A stretch of 64,000 bases of DNA, from the NCBI GenBank assembly GCA_030149165.1, contig JASBRY010000001.1, positions 186,001 to 250,000 of the forward strand. The letters are read 5' to 3'. The position numbers and the translations under genes are program-made. Under the pieces are notes generated by a model that saw only the letters and a program-made list of their open reading frames with translations, was not told the origin of the DNA and did not search any database. This DNA is from Phycisphaerales bacterium. Lineage in GTDB: Bacteria > Planctomycetota > Phycisphaerae > Phycisphaerales > UBA1924. Positions 1 through 6,944 of this stretch are shown piece after piece; within the stretch, counting starts at the first letter, position 1, and each line of letters begins with the position of its first letter.

Positions 1-136
1 CATCCAGCACAGCGGGGCGGATGATGTGGTCAATGAGGAATGGATCGTTGGGGCGATTCTGGCATCACGCGTGCGCGCGTGCTTGCGGCGCGAAGAGCAG
101 TCAGAGGACGAAGCGTCTTCGGTCGAATCCGAATGA
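1..136 (+). CDS. C-terminal end of an unidentified protein (cut by window edge)
   Basis: An open frame enters from the window edge at base 2 and runs about 44 codons to a TGA at 134-136. The encoded end is hydrophilic and acidic, finishing with a run rich in Glu and Ser after an Arg/Cys-containing segment. No motif is recognisable in so short a piece, so no function is assigned. It is convergent with the minus-strand gene ending at 147, only 10 bases away. It could be a chance frame; the base composition looks like neighbouring genes. Confidence 0.4.
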   Translation, partial: IQHSGADDVVNEEWIVGAILASRVRACLRREEQSEDEASSVESE

Positions 137-146
137 CTGGTGAGTG

Positions 147-446
147 CTAGTCGTCGAGAGAGATGGACTTGGGTCCTTCTTTTCCGGCGGTCCGTTCCAT
201 GTAGCCGTCGCCTCGTTTTTCGTATTTGGTGAATCCGAGGCGGTCGAGATTCTCGTTGGAGAGCTGGGACTTGCCCTTCATGTCGGACCATTTTCCGGCG
301 ATGTTCGGCGCTTGGATCACGCGCTGGACAGGTCGTCCCTCGTGCTCGGTGAGCGCGTCTTCGGACATCTGCTGGACGAGCTCGAAGGTGGGCTCGTCGG
401 TGGGTTGTCCCTTGTCATCGAGGTATTGGTAGACATAGATGGGCAT
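147..446 (-). CDS. FmdB-like small protein lacking the zinc-ribbon cysteines
   Basis: A 99-residue protein beginning MPIYVYQYLDDKG. The start and the later FELVQQMSED segment follow the pattern of the FmdB/CxxC_CXXC_SSSS small zinc-ribbon family (typically MPIYEY.C..C...FE..Q.MS). The two CxxC pairs that bind zinc in that family are absent: there is no cysteine in the protein. The ATG at 446 was chosen because the family begins at this methionine; an upstream in-frame extension to 557 would overlap the next gene. It lies 32 bases downstream of the 479-814 gene and is probably co-transcribed with it. The family is poorly characterised and sometimes called a putative regulatory protein, so the role is unknown. 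Confidence 0.65.
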   Translation of the reverse strand: MPIYVYQYLDDKGQPTDEPTFELVQQMSEDALTEHEGRPVQRVIQAPNIAGKWSDMKGKSQLSNENLDRLGFTKYEKRGDGYMERTAGKEGPKSISLDD

Positions 447-478
447 GTTGAATCCTATCGGCTGGATCGTCGGCGGGC

Positions 479-814
479 TTAGCCGAAGATTTGTCCTGAC
501 TCGGTATCCTGCATTTTCCATCCGGTGGCTTTGCAGATTCTTTGGAGGACGGGCCACGCGAAATCGGTGTTGTAGACGACGACCATCGCTTGCATGAGCG
601 TGTCGTGTCCTTGCGCGTACTCGACGGTGTATCCTGGGCCGTGGAGGACCATTGTTCCCATGCGTGTGAGCTCGGCGCCGTCTGGGAGTGTGTTGAACTT
701 GGAGAGTTCTTTGCAGACTTCTTTGGGGGTGCCTAATGGAAAGTTCCCGGCCATCGGGTCGTCGGCATTCTTTGGTTTGGTGAAAACGAGGACTCGTTTT
801 TTGGATTTGGCCAT
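479..814 (-). CDS. Conserved-looking hypothetical protein
   Basis: A 111-residue, probably cytoplasmic protein with a basic start (MAKSKKRVLVF) and no signal peptide or membrane segment. A middle segment, VEYAQGHDTLMQAMVVVYN, is followed by W-P-V-L and a C-x-A-T-G-W sequence. I do not recognise a family. It sits between the response regulator gene (26 bases upstream) and the FmdB-like gene, all on the minus strand, so a small operon with the acyltransferase gene at 1328-2440 is plausible. Confidence 0.6.
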   Translation of the reverse strand: MAKSKKRVLVFTKPKNADDPMAGNFPLGTPKEVCKELSKFNTLPDGAELTRMGTMVLHGPGYTVEYAQGHDTLMQAMVVVYNTDFAWPVLQRICKATGWKMQDTESGQIFG

Positions 815-839
815 GATTGCGTAAGTGTAGGTGGATCGA

Positions 840-1298
840 TCAGTCGTCGCTTGACTGGGCGCTTTCTTGAGCGTCCAGCTCGGCGTCGTGTGCTTCGATC
901 AGTTCGACGGCTGTATCCAGCAAGAGTGAGAGCGGGACTGGTTTTTGGAGGTATGCATCGACTCCGAGTGATTCGCCGTAGGCTTGGTGGCGTTGTCCTT
1001 CGTTGGCTGTGACCATGATGACGATGGGTGAGTTCTCGAGTCCTTTGATGCGTTCGAGGACGAGGAATCCCGATCGCTTCGGGAGCATCATGTCGAGGAT
1101 GACGAGGTCTGGTGGGTCCTCGTTGCAGATGCGGACGGCTTCGTCTCCATCGGACGCGGTGAGCGTCATCGCGTCTTCGGACTGGAACGCGGCGTCGAAG
1201 GATTCGAGGATGTCGCGTTCGTCATCGACGATGAGCACACGGACATCGGCGAGGCGTCCTTCGTCGTAGCTGTCTTGGTCTTGGGTGTGATCGTCCAT
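840..1298 (-). CDS. Single-domain response regulator (CheY-like receiver)
   Basis: A 152-residue protein that is essentially one receiver domain. VLIVDDERD carries the acidic pocket, the phospho-acceptor Asp lies in LVILDMMLPKRSG, a Thr lies in VMVTAN, and the conserved Lys is in YLQKPVP. After the domain there is only an acidic, Ala/Gln/Ser-rich tail, so it has no DNA-binding output. It likely acts by protein-protein contact in a phosphorelay. The ATG at 1298 is preferred over an upstream in-frame codon because the N-terminus then begins just before the receiver. No histidine kinase is adjacent. Confidence 0.85.
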   Translation of the reverse strand: MDDHTQDQDSYDEGRLADVRVLIVDDERDILESFDAAFQSEDAMTLTASDGDEAVRICNEDPPDLVILDMMLPKRSGFLVLERIKGLENSPIVIMVTANEGQRHQAYGESLGVDAYLQKPVPLSLLLDTAVELIEAHDAELDAQESAQSSDD

Positions 1299-1327
1299 GT
1301 GCGTCCCTCTATTGGTTGAGCAAGATT

Positions 1328-2440
1328 TTACTTGAAATGGGTGATGTTGTGTTCCTGCATGTAGGCGCGGTCGCGGTCGGAGCGATCGATGATCTTTGCG
1401 AGTTCCTCGTCGGTCATCCAAGGGAGCGCGGCGAGTTTGTCTTTGAGCGCCTTTGGGAACGGCTTGTTGAGTCGCTCGTGGCGCGGTCTGCTCTTCCAGA
1501 TTCGGTGCATCCAGAGGTATTGTTCCGGAGAGTGACGGATCATTTGCTCAATTGATCGTCGATAGCGTGCGGTGATGTAGAAAAGCGGGTCGGGCTGGTC
1601 GTTCCAGTCCTCGCTGGAGTATTGATCGATGACCTCGATGCGGTAGCGCATCGCTTTGTTTGATCCCGGTTCGACTGGGAGTCTTCGCGCTTGTCCGATG
1701 AGGATGTTGGCATCGAACTGCAGCGCGGTCAGTCCGATGGATTTGTAGCTTGATGCGAGGCGTCCGAAGTACGGGACCTGGAGTCCGCGGTCTCCGGCGT
1801 TCTGATCGGCGACGAAGGCGACGGCTTCTCCTCGCTCCATGAGTTTGGGCATCGCGCGCATCGCGCCGAATTTATCGAGCAGATCAAGTCCTCGGCGAGA
1901 ACGGGTTTGACGGACCCAATCGTCTGCGGGGCGCAGATCGAGCGGTCGGTAGATTGCGTGCATGTTGAATCCGAGCAGCGCCATGGTGTATCCGACGATT
2001 TCCCAGTTGCCGCAGTGTCCGGTGAGGAGGAGGGTTGGTTTGTCGTTGAGGAGCGGACGCATGACGGACTGGAGGTTTCCGAGTTCGACATAGTCTGTCC
2101 ATGCGTCTTCGGAGAGCAGTCGCGGGGTGACGGCGAGTTCGACGGCGAGCATCGCGAGGTGCTCGTAGGCGCGCATGACCAGCTCACGGCGCTGGTCGTA
2201 ATCCATGTCTGGGAACGCGACCTCGAGGCGCTTGATCGCGAGGTTGACGCGCTTGGCGTTGGGTTTGGAGGCGCCGAACATGCGTCCGAGTTTGTTCGCG
2301 GCGCCCATGACTGTGGGCAGCGAGAACAGGTGCGCCGGCATGAGCGCGGTGCGCACGATCGCGTAGGTCAGCGGTTGCGTGCAGTATTGCTGCAGGGGTG
2401 TGAGTGTGCCTCTCGGGTCGCGTGCCATCTGGTCCTTCAT
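1328..2440 (-). CDS. Lysophospholipid/lipid A acyltransferase family protein (LpxL/HtrB-like)
   Basis: A 370-residue protein with the LpxL/HtrB-type catalytic motif H-x4-E seen in TGHCGNWEIVGY, followed by the R-P-L-D and ADQNAGDRG blocks typical of the family. Such enzymes add secondary acyl chains to Kdo-lipid A or transfer acyl groups to glycolipids at the inner membrane. The N-terminal third contains weakly hydrophobic helices rather than a clear signal. The heptose genes at 20.6-22.7 kb show that the cell makes an LPS core, consistent with this role. The exact acceptor cannot be told from sequence. It lies 24 bases downstream of the coiled-coil gene. Confidence 0.8.
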   Translation of the reverse strand: MKDQMARDPRGTLTPLQQYCTQPLTYAIVRTALMPAHLFSLPTVMGAANKLGRMFGASKPNAKRVNLAIKRLEVAFPDMDYDQRRELVMRAYEHLAMLAVELAVTPRLLSEDAWTDYVELGNLQSVMRPLLNDKPTLLLTGHCGNWEIVGYTMALLGFNMHAIYRPLDLRPADDWVRQTRSRRGLDLLDKFGAMRAMPKLMERGEAVAFVADQNAGDRGLQVPYFGRLASSYKSIGLTALQFDANILIGQARRLPVEPGSNKAMRYRIEVIDQYSSEDWNDQPDPLFYITARYRRSIEQMIRHSPEQYLWMHRIWKSRPRHERLNKPFPKALKDKLAALPWMTDEELAKIIDRSDRDRAYMQEHNITHFK

Positions 2441-2464
2441 CTGCGCACATTGCGCGTGTTGGGA

Positions 2465-3844
2465 TCAGTTGGGGAAGTCGCCGATGAGTGTTTGGAGACG
2501 GTTGGCGTTGAGGAGCGGGATGGATGCGTCCTCGGCGCGGATGAGGAGTTCGTCGTAGCGCTGGATCTCGCGCTGGAGACGGACATATTCCTGCATCGTT
2601 GCGATCGGAGCGCCTGGTCCTGGGGGTGGTGGGAGGACTGGTTGTTCGCCGAGGACGACGAAGTCGATGTCTCCGACAACATCGTCAACGAGTTTGCCAC
2701 CCCACTGTTCGATCAGTGCTTCAAGCTCTTCGGTCTCGTACGAGGTTGCGACACCATCGCCGTTGATATCGAAGAGGCCGTCGATGACGAACTTGTAGGT
2801 TTTCTTGGGGTCATACACGGCGTTGGCGATGACATTGCCGCGGATGATTGGGTTGCCTTGCGAGGATGCGATGATGCGTGCTCGCGAGAAGTCGTCTTCG
2901 ACTTCGACGATCTCGATGACGGCTTTCCCTGCTTGGTACTCGTTGGTGGCTGCGTCAACACGGATGTCGGTCGCGTTGTCGTAGACGGCGAAGGTCATGC
3001 CGAGGACGGCTTTCTGCTTGCGTCCGATGGAGAGGAGGACCTCGTCGTCGGCGGAGATGACCTGGTCGATGCGGCCATCAACGAGTTCCGCTTCGTTGAG
3101 CGGCTGGAGTCGGTCGGATTTGCCTTGTCCGCGGAGGCGTGCGACCTGATCGCGGAGGAGGTTGTTGTCACGCGTGACATCGTCGAGGCGTGCTTGCATC
3201 TGATCGACTTCCGCGGCGGAGTCTGCGAGGACCTGCTCGATGCGCTGGTTGAGACGCCCTTCGACGGTGTCGAGGGTGCCTTCGACATACTCGACGCGAG
3301 CGGAGTAGTCGTTGATGTTCCCACGCATTGCGTCGGCGGAGGTGTTGAAGTCTTGCTCGATGAGCGCGACGCGGTTTGCTTCGCGTTCTGCGTTTGCTTG
3401 TGCTTCGCGGCGTTGCTCGTCCGCTTCGGTCAGGCGCTCGGTGAGCGAGTCGATCTCGTTGTTCTTCTTGTTGACGAGGTCGAGGAGGGAGCCTTCGGCG
3501 ATGTCTGGGAGTTGGTTGAGTCGTTCGCGGTACTGTTCCATTCCAGTGGAGGCGTCTCCGGTGATGGAGGCGAGGAGCTCGGAGCGATTCCCGGCGAGGT
3601 ACTCGACGACGGTTTTGTTGCCGTCGGAGCGTGCTTCTTCGAGGATGGCGCGGATGACCGCGTGCTCGCGTTGTTCGTTGGAGACGAACTGCTTGTAGTT
3701 GTCGTTTGCAGAGGCGAGGTCACCTTTGGCGCGTTGCGCTTGGCCGTAGAAGACCATGGTGGTGACGAAGAATCCGAGGGCGAATGCGCCAAGGACGGTG
3801 ATGGTGACGGCGACGCCGACGCTGGCTCCGGTGCGAGCTGCCAT
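2465..3844 (-). CDS. Membrane-anchored coiled-coil protein
   Basis: A 459-residue protein with one N-terminal transmembrane helix (about residues 10-32). Residues about 95-240 form a long charged coiled coil with heptad-like Glu/Arg/Gln/Leu patterns. A beta-rich globular region follows, with the segment VISADDEVLLSIGRKQKAVL and DINGDGVATSYE, the latter a possible single EF-hand-like loop. A Pro-rich linker and a C-terminal helix end the protein. The topology is a short cytoplasmic end with the coil outside the membrane. The start at 3844 is supported by a GGGAGAG sequence just upstream. I do not recognise a named family. It is the first gene of a minus-strand series running through the acyltransferase. 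Confidence 0.7.
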   Translation of the reverse strand: MAARTGASVGVAVTITVLGAFALGFFVTTMVFYGQAQRAKGDLASANDNYKQFVSNEQREHAVIRAILEEARSDGNKTVVEYLAGNRSELLASITGDASTGMEQYRERLNQLPDIAEGSLLDLVNKKNNEIDSLTERLTEADEQRREAQANAEREANRVALIEQDFNTSADAMRGNINDYSARVEYVEGTLDTVEGRLNQRIEQVLADSAAEVDQMQARLDDVTRDNNLLRDQVARLRGQGKSDRLQPLNEAELVDGRIDQVISADDEVLLSIGRKQKAVLGMTFAVYDNATDIRVDAATNEYQAGKAVIEIVEVEDDFSRARIIASSQGNPIIRGNVIANAVYDPKKTYKFVIDGLFDINGDGVATSYETEELEALIEQWGGKLVDDVVGDIDFVVLGEQPVLPPPPGPGAPIATMQEYVRLQREIQRYDELLIRAEDASIPLLNANRLQTLIGDFPN

Positions 3845-3902
3845 AGATGACTCTCCCGTTGGGCGATGATGCCCGTCGATGATGAGTGTGATTGGGTCCC
3901 AT

Positions 3903-3961
3903 TCCCGCAACGATCGCGGGATAAAGTATCCGCACGAGATCGAGATTGGTTCGATCTCGTG
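3903..3961 (-). promoter_or_regulatory. Two hairpins in the leader of the coiled-coil gene
   Basis: Two inverted repeats lie upstream of the gene starting at 3844. An 11-bp perfect stem pairs 3933-3943 with 3951-3961 around a 7-base loop. A 6-bp stem, TCCCGC/GCGGGA, spans 3903-3921. Neither is followed by a T-run in the direction of the minus-strand gene, so they are more likely leader structures or a protein-binding site than terminators. The surrounding stretch between 3845 and 4133 holds no supported gene. Confidence 0.45.
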
Positions 3962-4133
3962 GGCGGTATGGTAGAGGGGAATTGGGGGTCTGTGGGATTC
4001 TGGGTCCAGAAAGCAGGATGGTCGGCTGAAGGGGGTTTTTCTTGACTTTTGTATTCTGTTCGTGTGTACCGGGACGAGCCTTGCTACATGGAGATTGATG
4101 GATATTGAATCAGTGAGGGATCGGGAGCGCGTT

Positions 4134-4259
4134 ATGCAAACCGGGACGGCTTCGTTTCTGGTGCCATTGGCGGGTGTATGCGGTGGCGCGGTGGGGCAGA
4201 TCTTCCCGATCCGCGCGGTTGCTGAGCCGATCTGGCCCGTCAATATGGGGATGGGATGA
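4134..4259 (+). CDS. Short signal-peptide-like ORF preceding a dockerin-like ORF
   Basis: A 41-codon ORF with a good ribosome site (GGGAG, seven to eight bases before ATG 4134). It encodes a hydrophobic start (FLVPLAGVCGGAVGQ), like a secretion signal, followed by a segment resembling the beginning of FG-GAP proteins. Its TGA overlaps the ATG of the next ORF (ATGA at 4256-4259). The simplest reading is that this ORF and the next are pieces of one secreted FG-GAP/dockerin gene broken by frameshift or deletion; a coupled pair of small proteins is the alternative. Confidence 0.4.
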   Translation: MQTGTASFLVPLAGVCGGAVGQIFPIRAVAEPIWPVNMGMG

Positions 4260-4660
4260 AGAACTTGCTGAGTAGTTCGTACACAGATGACTCGAGTGGA
4301 TTTAAGAACACGGTTTCCGAGATGTTCCAGAGAGCGGCGCGAGAGTTTGGGCCGATGGTATCGATCGCGGATGTGAACCTGAGAGGGGTGAATATCGTGG
4401 ATCTGGATTCGGATGGGGGCGTGGATCTGATCGCGTGTTCAAATGGAACAAATGTCCCGCGTGTGGTGCGTATGTACTACGGGATCGACCAGGTGCGTCC
4501 GGCGGATTTGAACTTCGACGGCTCGTTGAACTACTTGGACATCGCGCTGTTTGTGAAGCTGTTTCGTGAACAGCGCGAGACGGCGGATTTGGATCGGGAC
4601 GGCGAGTTCGACTTCCAAGATATGGAACTGTTACTTAACTTTTATACAAGTTGTCCATAA
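4256..4660 (+). pseudogene. Remnant FG-GAP plus dockerin-like protein
   Basis: A 134-residue ORF with one FG-GAP-like segment (VDLDSDGGVDLIACSNGTN) followed by a two-repeat calcium-loop tail (ADLNFDGSLNYLDI... and ADLDRDGEFDFQDM...) ending in SCP. The tail is a divergent relative of the six tails at 54.7-63.9 kb but lacks the Cys that precedes the first repeat in those. It has no signal peptide of its own; the only one is in the ORF overlapping its start. FG-GAP proteins usually carry many repeats, so this looks like a shortened, decaying gene. It could still be translated by coupling. Confidence 0.5.
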
Positions 4661-4806
4661 CACAGCACTGAGTGTTTCCACTTGATTTGAAGCATGACTG
4701 GGGAAAATACGGTCAGTCGATCCCCCTAATCTGTAGGATCGGTGAGCAGATGTCATTCATTCTGCTGAACTCTACGGACTTTCGGATATATTAGACCTGA
4801 ATCACA

Positions 4807-5568
4807 ATGCGCTTCAATTTCTCTAAATGGATCAGGCTCTTGAATAGTGGGACTCGCACAATTAAGCCGGATGACTTTGAGGTGTTTGCTCGGGTTCCGG
4901 GTATTGCGTGTGTCGCGCGTGATGAAGAGTTGCGTTTGTTTTGGTGCTCACCATCGTTCTATCGGATTGCTGGGAAGGTTGAGCACGCGGATGACATGAT
5001 CGGAACCAAACTCAAGGATTTGCTGCCGCCTGTTGCGGCTGAAGAACGCGGCATGGTTCATCGGCGCGTGATGGAAACTGGTGAAGCGACGAGTCATTAC
5101 CAGTTCAACGCTGACTCTCGTGTGATATGCACGATCTTCCCGCTCGATGAACAGGCGTTCGGTCATCGTGGGATCTTCGCGGTGATGAAGGATGCACCGG
5201 TCGATGAACGGCTCGGGGTCGATCGTGAGATTCCAGTATTATCCACTCCCAATCTGTTCGAGCTCAATGCATTGTCGTTGCGTGAGCTCGAGGTGTTGTA
5301 TCACATCGCTTCGGGATTGTCGACACAGGAGATCGCTGATCAGCTCTATCGCGCTCCCAAAACCATTGAGCATCACATCAACTCGATCCACAGCAAGCTG
5401 GGAACAGGAAGCCGACCACAGTTGGTCCGCTGGGCTTCGGAGCGTGGTATCCAATCGTTTACGGGTGATGAGTGGGACCAGATCGTCGCGGGGGCGCAGG
5501 CGATGCGGAAAGAGCAAACATTGACCCAGCAAGCGGATCCGGCGGATCTCGTTGAAAAATCCGATTGA
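4807..5568 (+). CDS. PAS-LuxR type transcriptional regulator (first of two tandem copies)
   Basis: A 253-residue protein. Residues about 25-140 resemble a PAS sensor domain (FARVPGIACVARDEELR...WCSPSF). Residues about 155-225 are a LuxR/GerE helix-turn-helix: LSLRELEVLYHIASGLSTQEIADQL then KTIEHHINSIHSKL. There is no receiver domain, so it looks like a one-component regulator sensing a small ligand or redox state. It is clearly paralogous to the next gene over its full length. Both keep the unusual string FPLDEQAFGH, here at about residues 111-120. No ligand or target can be inferred from neighbours. Confidence 0.8.
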   Translation: MRFNFSKWIRLLNSGTRTIKPDDFEVFARVPGIACVARDEELRLFWCSPSFYRIAGKVEHADDMIGTKLKDLLPPVAAEERGMVHRRVMETGEATSHYQFNADSRVICTIFPLDEQAFGHRGIFAVMKDAPVDERLGVDREIPVLSTPNLFELNALSLRELEVLYHIASGLSTQEIADQLYRAPKTIEHHINSIHSKLGTGSRPQLVRWASERGIQSFTGDEWDQIVAGAQAMRKEQTLTQQADPADLVEKSD

Positions 5569-5628
5569 AGCGTATCTGAAGGGTGATTTGGGGCGAAGTC
5601 ATTACGCGCTCTGAATACTTTCACCTAT

Positions 5629-6333
5629 ATGGTACAATACAGCATGGACATTGAATCAAGAGGGATACGGCCTGATGATTTCTGGGTGTTTGCTCAGGTT
5701 CCTGGGATCATCGCGGTCGCTCGCGATGCTGATCTGCGGGTGATCTGGTGCACGGCTTCGTACTGCCGAATCGCGGGGGATCATGCGACGGTCGAGCAGA
5801 TGATCGGGACACGCGTTGCGGATGTGGTTCCTGCTGATGCGGCGAAGGATCGTGAGCGTGTGCATCGAGAGGTGATGGAGCACAATGTTGTGCGCAGTCA
5901 TTTCCGTTTGATGGATGACACGCGCGTGATCTCCACTGTTTTCCCGCTCGATGAGCAAGCGTTCGGTCATAAGGGTGTCTTTATTCTTGTGCAGGACGCA
6001 TCGGTGCATTCGAAGTTCTTGGAGGGCTACGAGATCCCGGTCATGCCGAGCTCGAACCTGTACAAGCTTGAGCCGTTGACAGTGCGTGAGTTTGAGGTCT
6101 TGCACTTGGTCGCGGGCGGATTGTCAACGCGACAGATCGCGGATCGATTGAATCGTGCCGAGAAGACAGTTGAGCATCACATCAACTCGATTCATACGAA
6201 GCTTGAGACGACGAGCCGAGCGCAGCTTGTGCGTTGGGCATCCGAACGCGGAATCCAATCGTTCAGTGATGATGAATGGAGCGAACTGGTTTCTGGCGTC
6301 CATCGACTCCGTCGCGGTATGACGCGGGTGTGA
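5629..6333 (+). CDS. PAS-LuxR type transcriptional regulator (second tandem copy)
   Basis: A 234-residue paralogue of the gene at 4807-5568, 60 bases downstream. It has an N-terminal PAS-like domain (FAQVPGIIAVARDADLR, WCTASY) and a C-terminal LuxR-type HTH (LTVREFEVLHLVAGGLSTRQIADRL, KTVEHHINSIHTKL). The last 20 residues of similarity, RWASERGIQSF, are identical between the copies. The start may be ATG 5629 or 5644; both leave the PAS domain whole. Differences concentrate in the central PAS region and the C-terminal tail, as expected if the copies sense different signals while binding similar DNA. Confidence 0.8.
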   Translation: MVQYSMDIESRGIRPDDFWVFAQVPGIIAVARDADLRVIWCTASYCRIAGDHATVEQMIGTRVADVVPADAAKDRERVHREVMEHNVVRSHFRLMDDTRVISTVFPLDEQAFGHKGVFILVQDASVHSKFLEGYEIPVMPSSNLYKLEPLTVREFEVLHLVAGGLSTRQIADRLNRAEKTVEHHINSIHTKLETTSRAQLVRWASERGIQSFSDDEWSELVSGVHRLRRGMTRV

Positions 6334-6389
6334 ATCCCCCCTGAAGCACACGGGTTGCTCTTTCTTAATAATTCCTTTACACTATCTGA

Positions 6390-6941
6390 ATGATTTCGGC
6401 ATGGATGCTTTGTGAAACCGGTGCTCTGGTCGGCGCGATCGACTGGAGTGTGAGCATGGACGAGAAAGTCTCGGTCTTGCTGCGCTTGCTGCTCGCGGCG
6501 GTCTTTGGTGGATTGCTTGGGTGGGAGCGCGGACGCGCGGATAAACCTGCGGATATCCGAACAATGATCCTGATCGGCGCCGGCGCGTCGATGTTCGCGA
6601 TGCTTGGTCAGCAGTTGATCCATGTTGGGGGCGACGAGGCGATCATCCGCGCTGATCCGACGCGCGTGCTCTCGTACATCATCTCGGGGGTCGGCTTCCT
6701 GGGCGCGGGAGCGATCTTGCACTCGAAGCGTTCGATTATTGGATTGACCACGGCGGCATCGATCTGGGTGGTCGCGGCGATCGGTGCGGCGTGCGGGGTC
6801 GGGGAGTTCATGATCGCGTTCTTCTTGTTCGCGATCGCGTTCATCACGCTCTGGACGCCTTGGGTGGTGGCGCTTGCGGATGGGACGGTGGACGAAGAGA
6901 ACGGGAACGGGCATGGGAATGGGCCGCACACGCTTGAATGA
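6390..6941 (+). CDS. MgtC/SapB family membrane protein
   Basis: A 183-residue inner-membrane protein. The N-terminal half has the MgtC signature: LLLAAVFGGLLGWERGRADKPADIRT, then GAGASMFAM and GVGFLGAGAIL. About five hydrophobic helices are present. Family members affect magnesium homeostasis, acid tolerance or F-ATPase activity, and many environmental homologues are of unknown role. The regulatory C-terminal domain of Salmonella MgtC is missing; the protein ends in a hydrophilic Gly/Asn/His tail. The first 22 residues are atypical, so ATG 6456 is a possible alternative start. It is convergent with purB, three bases apart. Confidence 0.85.
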   Translation: MISAWMLCETGALVGAIDWSVSMDEKVSVLLRLLLAAVFGGLLGWERGRADKPADIRTMILIGAGASMFAMLGQQLIHVGGDEAIIRADPTRVLSYIISGVGFLGAGAILHSKRSIIGLTTAASIWVVAAIGAACGVGEFMIAFFLFAIAFITLWTPWVVALADGTVDEENGNGHGNGPHTLE

Positions 6942-6944
6942 GTG

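Noticed and set aside
1907-3850. Long plus-strand ORF of 647 codons opposite the acyltransferase and coiled-coil genes
   Set aside because: It crosses two well-supported minus-strand genes, has Asp/Glu/Val-heavy composition typical of antisense frames, and shows no motif.
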